Assembly (NCBI GenBank): GCA_030272155.1
Contig: CP126206.1
Location: 2,728,001-2,792,000 of the forward strand
DNA: 64,000 bases
Source of the DNA: Tetradesmus obliquus
Lineage: Eukaryota; Chlorophyta; Chlorophyceae; Sphaeropleales; Scenedesmaceae
Direction: 5' to 3'
Below the pieces are notes generated by a model that ran no database searches, was not told where the DNA came from, and saw nothing but the letters and a program-made list of their open reading frames with translations. The position numbers and the translations under genes were made by a program. Below, piece after piece: positions 55,720 to 64,000 of the stretch (position 1 is the stretch's first letter; every line of letters starts with the position of its first letter).

Positions 55720-58220
55720 CTGGTGTCCATGTTGTTTGCCAAACACAGTGTGCCCTGCCAAGGCACCAGCTGAAGGCACTGCTGAATGGCAACGGTTTAC
55801 GTTTGACAGTTCACACATGTGCAACGGTTCAAACCTACTAGGGATACTTTTCGGGCCATTCCTGCTTGCACCATCAGCATCAGCTAGTTGCCATCCAAAT
55901 AGTGTTGAGGGCCCACTCAGCTGCTGGCTGAGGCCGCCTGGGGCAGTGGCAAGGCAAGCCCATATGGGCATGGGCCATGGGCATGGGCAAAGCGTGGCAG
56001 TATCTTGCAAAGGCAAATGCTAAGCTTCACCACATACCAAATCTGTATTTTTCACACTTCAAGATTCAAGGTGCAAACGCCCCAGCAGTGCAGCAGATGA
56101 CAGCTGTGGCAGAACTGCAGTGCAACGCAAGCTTCAGTACGTAAAGTCGTCCTCCTCTACTCCGAAAGGGGGACAAACTTTCACCTCACACAAATCCCTA
56201 TGAGATCACCGCCGTTGTAAGTTGGCAACTACTGCGATGATTGCAGATGCTTGTGTGGAGTAGTTCCAGCAGCACTGCTTACTGCGTATCGTACGACACA
56301 GAACGTGCACAGTACTAGGCACATGATGGCGTTGCATGGATGTTCAACTGCAAACTGATAGGCATAGATGCTTGATCAGAGGGTAGGAGGTCGCGCATCC
56401 GCCGTGTTGCGACAGCATCAGCTACGGCAGTTGAACCACAGCACACATCGCGATCACTGCTGCGGGCACCGGCACCCCCTCAAACAGGTATCAAATTAAT
56501 GCTGACAAGACGATTTTTCATGTTCCGTGCGCCATATCAGAAAAACCTGCTTCGTCACTGTCCGCACGGCTGCTCCAGTCATTTGCCCAGTCACTGTGTC
56601 AGTTCAGGCCGAAGGGTTCACGGCCTGCTCAGCTTACGGTGGGGCGGTATACAACTCCTGAACCGTCCCACCGATGATCTTAACTCCTTCCTGGTGTGCA
56701 TGTTGGTCGTGTCCTTCCAAGGCACCAGCTGAAGTGACTTCACCAGTGGTGCTGCTGCATTGCAGCACTGCTGAATGGCAAACGGTGTACGTTTGACAGT
56801 CCACAGACGTTAAAAGTTACTAGGGATGTGTTATCAGGCCAATCCTGCTTTTCTCAGCAAAATCAGCATCAGGCTGTTGCCATCCAAACAGTGTTGAGGG
56901 CCCCACTCAGCTGCTGGTTGAGCCAGAGGTGGCAGTCTCTTGCAAAGGCAATGCTTCACCACATGCCAAATCTGGGATTCTTAAATGTAAAGATGTCACG
57001 GTGCAAACGGCCTCAGCAGTGAAGCAGCTGGCAGCTGTGGCAGAACCTGCTTCGTCACTGTCCGCACCGCTTCTCCAGTCATTTGCCCAGTCACTGTGTC
57101 AAAGAGGGCGGAAGGGTTCACGGCCTGCGCAGCTTTCGGTAGGGCGGTATAGAGCCTTCATATACAACTCCTGAACCGTCCCACCGTCGACCTTAACTCC
57201 TTCCAGGTTTGCATGTTGTGCCTGTGCAGGACATGTCCTCAACGCCACTCTGGCTTGCATGCCATATGCTGCTGGTGCAACATCAACCAGTGAAAGTTGA
57301 GGTCAAACCAATACAGACTAACAAAGCAGCACCAGCAGCATCACACCATGCCCAGATAGGGTTGGACGCCAGCCAACCAGCCAACCAGCCAACCAGCCCA
57401 GACAATGGTCAGCTAGCTGTACCGTACAGCACAGCCTGTGTCACACGGTGTAAAATGACGAATTCTAGACAAAGCCAGGATGCCGAAGCACGCTGGTCAT
57501 GCACAGCTGCGCACCTTCAAGCCAGGTGTGACACTGTGTGCATGATGCGCCGCAGGGCAGAGCCATTGCATGCCAAGCTTGACCGTGAGTCCAAACAACA
57601 AAGTTCAGCAACGTTCGAGGTGCAAATGGTGTAAAACGCTTGACAAAGTTGCTGTCACTCGCACCACTGCAAAGGACGTTGCTGCATGCCGGTACTGCTG
57701 GCAGCGCTGCCATTCAAAACTTTGGACACCCACCCTAGCTGTGGTGGAATTGCGGTACAAACTGATGTAAAACGTTCCTCAACAATTTAAACCAACCATT
57801 CAGCCCTTCATGCGACGAAAGTCTTGAGCTTCCCAACCTCTACGCCTGCAGGCGTGAGACAGACTGCTCGTTCATGACTGCGCAGAGCTTGGCTCCTGCA
57901 TGACTATGCATGAATATTCAAGATTATTCCAACATCTACAAAACGTATTTGAGAAGAAATACTCGCGCATCGGCCACACTGCGATAGCATTCAAGACGAG
58001 GACGGTTACAGCACACGCCGCGGTCACTGCTGCCTGCACGGTTACCCCCTCATCTGGGTATTAAAAGCATTGTATTAGAATGGTTTCTCATATTCCGTGG
58101 TCCGTTTCTGCGGACAACGCGTATGCACGGTCCGCACTGCTGTTCTTGTCACTCGCCTGGTCACTGTGTCAATTGGGGCGGAAGGGTTCACGGCCTGCTC
58201 AGCTTACGGTGGGGCGGTAT
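55672..58220. repeat. Local repeat family in a gene-poor stretch
   Basis: Two blocks recur in the same orientation. Block 1 (core TCACGGCCTGCTCAGC followed by TACGGTGGGGCGGTAT) occurs at about 56385-56649, 57049-57158 and 57965-58220. Block 2 (core TGAACCGTCCCACCGATGA, then ACGTTTGACAGT and GCCATCCAAA.AGTGTTGAGGG) occurs at about 55672-56115, 56650-57048 and 57159-57230. The 56385 and 57049 copies are about 500-510 bp apart in shared parts. Block 2 starts inside the candidate exon at 55567-55719, so the family may be longer echoes of that exon with its flanks. No transposase, terminal repeats or target-site duplications were seen. Confidence 0.75.
57371..57397. repeat. (CCAACCAG)n short repeat
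   Basis: Three to four 8-bp units, in non-coding sequence. Confidence 0.8.
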
Positions 58221-58661
58221 TGAGGAAGCTGACAAAAGACATTGGCAAACGGACAAGCCACGAACATCACTGCCACAGCCCCCCATAGCAGCCAGAGAGG
58301 AGAGGTGGGCTGCCCACGCAAGAATTGCAGGTACAACTCACTGCCAGTGACGGGCTGCTGCCCAGTACCTGTAGTTCGTAAGTGACCTGGATAATGCACC
58401 TCATCCACAGCAGGAATATGTTACACACTCTGCAGCAGAAACGTTCGTCCAACTCCCAGGGGGTGCTTGACGTGCACTGGCAATCAGCGGCTGCCTGGCA
58501 GGCGGTGCTGCATTTTTGCAGCTCAAGTACATGCGGATAGGTGGCTCTGCAGTGCAGCACTGCCTGGCAGGCGCGATGCTGCCGCAGTGTACCACAGATT
58601 GTGCTGCTGCATGTGGCTATGTGATGCATCAGTGGCTGCTCAGGCTTCACAACACGTCGCG

Positions 58662-58705
58662 TGTCAGGTATGCTGCCAGCTCAGCTGCCGCAGTGCCTGG
58701 CAACT
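58662..58705 (-). repeat. Echo of the CFAP100 last exon
   Basis: A variant of the AELAAFLAR coding end of the last exon recurs about 166 bp downstream, beyond the stop. Confidence 0.65.
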
Positions 58706-58812
58706 GCAACGCTGACCATAGCGACTGCTAGTCCAAGCATCCGTGGACAACTCATATGAATCACTTGAAACGATGCATGCTGGGATTGGCCATTGCTGGA
58801 AGCTTGCATGCT

Positions 58813-59656
58813 TTACAGCAGGTCCCGTGCCAGGAATGCTGCCAGCTCCGCCTCCTCTGCATCCTCCTTGGTGGACTCAACCACCACCTGCAGCAGCAGC
58901 AGCGCCGCGGCGACGACACAGTGCAATGAGCACTTTGGAATAAACGACGCTGGGCATGTCACAACTTGAACACATCTGCAGGCCAGCAAGATAGCGCTTC
59001 CACACTGGTCAAGTACAGATACAGGTTATGCAAAACTCAGTCACGCGGGCACATCCTAAAGCAACTCGGCGAAGTTGCATGATAGCCGTTCAACTTGAAT
59101 AACAGCCCCGCCGCCCACCTTGCGTTGTGGCGGCCTGCTCCTGTACATGACAGGCTTGCCTGTCTTCTTGAACACCGGCGCAGCAGCGCGCTCCAGTGCC
59201 CGTGCCACGCGCGTCTCATGCTCTGCTCGTGCTGCTGCCAGCTTGTCCTCTCGAGCCACCTGGCGGCGCTCACGCTCACGGCCCTTCTCGGCTTCTGAGA
59301 CCTGCGACACAGTGAAGCACGACACACAGATAAAGGATATGTGCAATGTATGCTGCGCCACCTGGCGTCGTTCACGCTCGCTGCCCTTCTCGGCTCTGAG
59401 ACCTGCGGCAGCATCACAGGCATGACCACACTTGTCAGCGGTTTGCACGCTGCCAGCTTGTCCTCTCGAGCCACCTGGCGGCGCTCACGCTCACGGCCCT
59501 TCTCGGCTTCTGACACCTGCGGCATGCAGCAAAGCAGCAGCAGCAGTGGCAGCCACAATGTTGCGTTGGTGGCCTGCCAGTGATTGGGGAACCTTGTGTG
59601 CCACCTGGTGGCGCTCACGCTCGCGGCCCTTCTCAGCTTCTGACACCTGAATACAC

Positions 59657-59692
<36 letters not shown>

Positions 59693-62203
59693 ACAGCTGT
59701 GAACGGGGGCGTGCAGGAAGCCAGCTTGTCCTGGCAGCGTTCGCAGCCCTTCTCAGCTTCTGACACCTGAAATGTAGCGAGGGCAGCAGCTGCAGCTACC
59801 AAATGTTCCTGCGGCAGGCCACAACTGCCGCCAGCGCCTCCTTCACATCAACGATTTGGCTGCCTTAACCTATGTGCGCTGCCATTGTGCATGGCAACCA
59901 ACAGAAGCATGCACCCACCTGCTTCTGCGGCAAGCCCGCCACTGCTGCCAGCGCCTCCTCAAGAAACAAAGACTGGTGCCAGAATTGCACGTCTGCTTCA
60001 CACGCGCTGTCATTGTGCATGGCAGACAACCAAATCATGCACCCACCTGTTCTTGCGGCAGGCCCGCCACTGCCGCCAGCGCCTCCTTCACATCAACGAT
60101 ATGGCTTCCAACCTATGTGCGCTGCCATTGTGCATGGCAAGCAACATCATCATGCACCCACTCTTGCAGCAGGCCCGCCACTGCGGCCAGCGCCTCCTCC
60201 AGGTGCACCTGCTGGCTGCTTACTTGAAGACGCGCTTGCAAAGCTAGCTAAAGTGCGCAAGGACAGCAGCCGCAGCCACCTACCTGCTCTTGTGGCAGGC
60301 CCGCCACTGCAGCTAGCGCCTCCTCCAGGCGCACCTCGATGCTGGTCAGCATGGACAGCGTGGCCAGGCTGGCATCGGCGTCAAAGCCGCACCTGCAACA
60401 TGAAGCGCAATAATAGATGGACAATAGTCAGCCGGCAGACAGGAGCGTGCATCAGTGTAGGTTATGGACAGCGTGGCCGGGCTGGTGTCAGCGTCAAAGC
60501 CACACCTGCAGCAGACACAGGAAGACAACAGGCAGCAGGCAGACATGAGCGTACTCTAGCAGATGCATGGACAGCGTGGCCAGGCTGGCGTCAGCGTCAA
60601 AGCCGCACCTGCAGCGGAGACACAAAACAAGCAGACCAGTAAGCATATCAAGCAGCCAGCAAAGCAGGCACAGCATGGACAGCGTGGCCTGCAGCGGAAA
60701 ACAACACAGCACACAATTCAAGCATTGCCAGCTGCTGAACATTGAATGCGCGCAAGAGACACAGGCTGGCATATTGAACCAACCGCACGTGCAGCATGCC
60801 CAAGAAAGACGCCATGGCTGCCACAGTCCCTGCTCCTGCTGCTGCTCACCTTTGGTAGACCTGCGCCACCTTGCTGCTGAGCTCCTCCAATGACACCACC
60901 TCCCCGCCATCACCTGCTGCTGTTGCTGCATTCCCGTCTTCCTGGCTGCTGTTGGTGCCAGCACCGCGGCTTGCATTGGCACTGCTGCTGCTGCCACCGC
61001 CCAAGCACAGCCTGCTCTGCGCCACCTCGCCTTCTGCTGCCCTGGCTTTGAGCAGAGCTGCACGTGCAGAGGCTGCAGCGATGGCGCCTTCCAGCGCTGA
61101 TATCTGGCTCTGCAGCAGCAGCAGCAACATGCAGTGTTGAGTGATGTGAGCTTGTGAAAGAGCAAGCAATCTGAACACACATGCAGAAATGCAAGAGGCA
61201 TTGCCATGCTAAACCACGCTGAAGTTCTATTGTGCAATGAGGTGCATGTTCACGGCTGCAGCAGCTGCCAGATTGAAAGGCACCGAGCGCACCTGCAGCC
61301 CTGTCACTTCTGCATTCAGCTTCTCCTGCGTGGCCCTGCGCACACACTTACACACAGGTGGTGAAGCATCTGTGTAGAGCCAACAACTCGTTTGTTTCAC
61401 ATTTACAAAGCAGCAAGCTGGCCTGACAGACACACTGCCAAGGCCATGGTGTGAATGTGCGCATCAGCCTGGCTTGGTAGCCAAGCGGATGCTTGTGCAT
61501 CTTTTTGCAGCCCACGTCAGATTGTACGGTACTTGTGCAAATGTCACAGCTTACACAACTGCCACAGAACAATGCTAAAATGATGCACCTCTAGCCAGCT
61601 GAACCTGTAGTCTCCACGGATCTTACTCAGCTGCTCCTCACTCTCCAGCACAGTGACTGCTGCAAGTTCATGCACAGTGTATCCACAACAAGATAGACAA
61701 CAAAACTGATATGTGGCCCCACCTGTAGTGTCCGCGGATTTCCTCCAGCTGCTCCTCACTTTCCTGGCACACCTGGATGAGGAACAGGTTGGACTCCTCC
61801 AGGTCGGCATACACCTGCGTGGCAGCAGCATGCAGCAGCAGCAGATCGTCAGAAGCTGTACTGCCCTGCTGCGCACACAGCGTACCCCTTGTTTTGAAGC
61901 CAGGTTCTCACAGCACCCAAGCCTGGTCATGCCCGTCAACCCAGCATAGCATGCTACGCATGAACTCTCAAACAGCACAACACTTGTTACAGAGGTGACA
62001 GAGAGCAGTTCTGAAAAATGCAGTTCGTGTCAGTCACATCCGCACCTGCAGCAGCTGCTGTGGTGCTGTGAAGTACATGGACTCCAGACTGGAGCAGGCA
62101 CTGCTGCCAGCAGCAGAAGCAGCAGGTCCCGCCACGCCAGCAGCCGCAGAGGAGGCATCATCAAACACTGGAGGAGGAGGCTCTTTGGCTTTGTTGGCCT
62201 CCT

Positions 62204-62235
<32 letters not shown>

Positions 62236-63929
62236 GTTGGCACGAGGTGACAGGTTGTCATCACGTGGCTGTTGTGCTGCCACCCCCTTTTCGTTGCGTT
62301 CCAGCTGCGGTTCAGCCCCGGCCGCACTGCTGGCGGCATCCTCAAACTAGCATGACGTAACAGCCTATGACAGAAAATCACGCCTTGCCTTGAGTGCAGC
62401 TGTGGCCTCCTTGATCGCCCGCTCAGCCTGTTCTGCCTCCTGCTGCGTGTGTGCATTGCTGAAGTCCGCCTCCGCCTTTGACCGCGCTGCTGCGGCGGCC
62501 TCGCGCCGCGCCCGCAGTGCATCACACTCTGCACGCCACGCTGCCAGCTGCTCTTGGCGCCGTTGCTGCGTACAAAAAAAGGCAACAGGTATGAACAGGG
62601 TTGGCATGCTGGTTGCCTGGAGGTGCCTTGCTCCTTGGTAAGAAGAGCATGCACACACGAAACCTTCGATCTGTGTGAGTATCTTGCAGGTGCAGCCAGC
62701 TTGTGCCAGGACTTGGATGCGATGCTGTCTGGCAAGAGCTGAAATTGCGATGGCGCCACTTGCTGATGGTCACTGATGCACCTCCTGGCGTGCCGCTTGT
62801 GCCACAAACCACTCCTTGGGCGTGACACTGTCCAGGAACTCCTTATACCTGCAGCAGCAAGGAATCAGCGGCAGCAGCAGCCACACTGTCAGCTTCACTG
62901 TGAGCCGCATCAAGCCACATCACAATACACTGGGTGCAACAGCATTCAAAAACTCCTGCACTTGTACCTGCAGCGGCAAGGTGCATTTGGCAGCGTCCGC
63001 GCCAACCACACTGCAAGTTACGCAGTGGGCCGCATCAACACGCAAGTCACACCAGAGCAGTTGCAGCAATCAAGCACAGGTGCCATTAGCTGTCATCATC
63101 CTGTGCTGTGCTGGCCGATCTGGCCACAGCCCCACTCCCTGCAACCCTCCAGCACCTCCTCCTGCTTGTTGACCTTGTGGACAAACAACTTCAAGCACAA
63201 TGAGCTGACCACATGTCCTTGACATGTTATACATAGAACATCCTTATATATACAGTGCACGCACCTCCTGCAGTCCTCCAGCGCCTCCTCCTGCTTGTTG
63301 AGCTCACTGCGCAGCCCAGCAATGGCTGCATTCAGGCGCTTGATCTCCAGCGCCTGACGCAGCAGCAGCAGCAGCATTTAGGTGAGCAGCGCCCGATGCA
63401 GCCGCAACAGGCCGGCTGCTGCAGGACCACACTGTAGCCGGCTGGTCCCGGCGCTGTGCTAGGAGCGTCATCAAAACCTGGCCAACCACCCACAACCCAT
63501 ACGCAGCAAAGCTCATCCACTCAGCGCTGTCACTGTTATATCCATCAGTGTGCTGCATGCGGCTAAGGAGCACTGTCCCCACTGCCACCATCCCAGATGC
63601 ACTGCCCCATCACACCTTGTCCTGCTTGGCCTTCGCCTCTGTGTCTGCGCGCTCGAAGGCCTCCTGCACATCACTGTCAACAACCAGTATCCACTCTCCA
63701 CCCCACACAATCAGCCCCACACTGCCCTGCTTGGCCTTGGCCTCCGCGTCGCCATGCAACTGTACAGCATGCACAAGCGCCTGCCAACCCCACGCTCACA
63801 CGAATCAACACGCACCTTGTCCTGCTTGGCCTTTGCCTCTGTGTCAGCGCGCTTGATGGCCTCCTGCACCTTCTCGTCGTTCTCTTTCAAAAAGGCGTCA
63901 AAGCGCAGCCCGTCTTCCTCCAGCATCGC
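58813..63929 (-). CDS. CFAP100: CFAP100/MIA1 ciliary inner-arm regulator (5' end outside the window)
   Basis: Twelve exons: 63929-63816, 63353-63265, 62848-62782, 62565-62389, 62346-62284, 62201-62046, 61814-61723, 61335-61293, 61109-60850, 60392-60284, 59301-59119 and 58887-58813, giving 475 codons plus stop in phase. The N-terminal part is missing. Family signatures are the DUF4200-type coiled coil (LEEDGLRFDAFLKENDEK, EIKRLNAAIAGLRSELNK, YKEFLDSVTPKEWF), the YFTAPQQLLQ and YADLEESNLFLIQVCQESEE blocks, and FKKTGKPVMYRSRPP near the end. In Chlamydomonas MIA1 works with MIA2 in the axoneme to regulate inner dynein arms. The intron after 62389 starts with GC. If the last intron is kept, the protein ends at 59056 instead. 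Echoes flank nearly every exon. Confidence 0.87.
59340..59770 (-). repeat. Four echoes of CFAP100 penultimate exon start
   Basis: The acceptor and 40-70 bp of the exon (functional start 59301, VSEAEKGRERERRQVA) recur at 59402, 59516, 59646 and 59766, so the steps are 101, 114, 130 and 120 bp. All keep the AG. The copy at 59516 extends furthest, through REDKLAA. Confidence 0.93.
59800..60205 (-). repeat. Four echoes of a CFAP100 exon end
   Basis: The end of exon 60392-60284 (EEALAAVAGLPQEQ) recurs with ends at about 60159, 60047, 59919 and 59800, so the steps are 125, 112, 128 and 119 bp. Intron sequence (TGTGCGCTGCCATTGTGCAT and flanks) is repeated with them. The ladder ends where the ladder of the next exon's start begins. 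Confidence 0.92.
60460..60696 (-). repeat. Three echoes of a CFAP100 exon start
   Basis: The acceptor and the CGFDADASLATLSM start (functional 60392) recur at 60505, 60608 and, reduced, about 60689, so the steps are 113, 103 and about 81 bp. Confidence 0.9.
61592..61665 (-). repeat. Echo of a CFAP100 exon end
   Basis: The end of exon 61814-61723 (ESEEQLEEIRGHYR) recurs 118 bp downstream as ESEEQLSKIRGDYR with the CAG/GT donor kept. Confidence 0.88.
62945..62970 (-). repeat. Echo of a CFAP100 exon start
   Basis: The CTGCAG acceptor and first about 20 bp of exon 62848-62782 recur at 62967, a 119-bp step, in worn form. Confidence 0.65.
63118..63178 (-). repeat. Echo of a CFAP100 exon end
   Basis: The end of exon 63353-63265 (LNKQEEALEDCR) recurs about 129 bp downstream as VNKQEEVLEGCR; the donor is lost. 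Confidence 0.85.
63612..63755 (-). repeat. Two echoes of the first visible CFAP100 exon end
   Basis: The end RADTEAKAKQDK (functional end 63816) recurs with ends at about 63724 (donor lost) and 63616 (donor GTGTGA kept; reads VQEAFERADTEAKAKQDK), so the steps are about 92 and 108 bp. Confidence 0.87.
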
Positions 63930-64000
63930 CTGCAGGGCACGCAAAAAATGTGTGATGGGTTGAAGCAGCAGCAGCAGCAGCGCAGCTGTTGTGCAGGCAA
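63930..64000 (-). other. CFAP100 intron cut by the window edge
   Basis: Intron sequence upstream of the first visible exon, with a CAG/CTG array at about 63965-63982. Earlier exons lie outside the window. Confidence 0.6.

Noticed and set aside
55803-55820. GGTTCAAACC as a tRNA B-box
   Set aside because: No cloverleaf can be drawn around it, there is no A-box at the right distance, and other copies of the local repeat lack the motif.
1-64000. The repeats as pure assembly error
   Set aside because: Copies are diverged from each other by many substitutions and follow exon borders in different genes, which is not expected of read misassembly; raw-read support was not available to me, so this is rejected only provisionally.

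Overview
The window looks like nuclear DNA of a flagellate-lineage green alga (Chlorophyta; a Sphaeropleales or Chlamydomonadales relative is my inference). The support is GC-rich sequence with heavy CAG/CTG/GCA bias, intron-dense genes with GT-AG borders, long poly-Q/A/S runs, TGTAA motifs placed like chlorophyte poly(A) signals, and a conserved axonemal gene. I saw no CRISPR array, rRNA, tRNA or recognisable transposon gene. All gene models are by eye; exon phases were checked and add up to whole codons in every spliced model.

Layout: (1) 103-2888 (-), ALY/REF mRNA-export adaptor, 5 exons, 345 aa. (2) 4101-12738 (+), a 1,492-aa SR-like protein with a C-terminal CCCH zinc finger, 9 exons. 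(3) 14737-15471 (+), a secreted phospholipase A2 in one exon. (4) 18058-38394 (-), a giant 19-exon gene for a 4,220-aa Ala/Gln-rich coiled-coil protein ending in two PLAT/LH2 domains. (5) 39682-44699 (-), proteasome lid subunit RPN7/PSMD6, 11 exons, 388 aa. (6) 45258-50306 (+), L-asparaginase with a long N-terminal extension, 9 exons, 592 aa; it is divergent from RPN7. (7) 51644-52754 (+), a 217-aa coiled-coil protein. (8) 54190-55719 (-), poorly resolved coding sequence followed by a repeat-rich stretch to about 58220. (9) 58813-63929 (-), CFAP100/MIA1, an inner-arm regulator, whose 5' end lies beyond the window.

The striking feature is not a gene. Every gene with several introns carries ladders of 'junction echoes': direct tandem copies of an exon end plus its splice site and some intron, repeated one to five times, usually 100-130 bp apart (sometimes about twice that), inside the adjoining intron or just past the stop codon. 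The steadiest ladder (19144-19761) steps by 121-122 bp in four of five intervals. Many echoes keep the AG or GT and part of the reading frame. Exons also often start with GT after the acceptor AG (about 19 of 60 in my models). Together these suggest that tandem duplication across AG/GT junctions has shaped the gene structure of this genome.

The genes share no pathway: they cover mRNA export, splicing-type RNA binding, proteolysis, amino-acid hydrolysis, lipid hydrolysis and cilia. Their common trait is the echo architecture and (CTG)n tracts placed before 3' splice sites.
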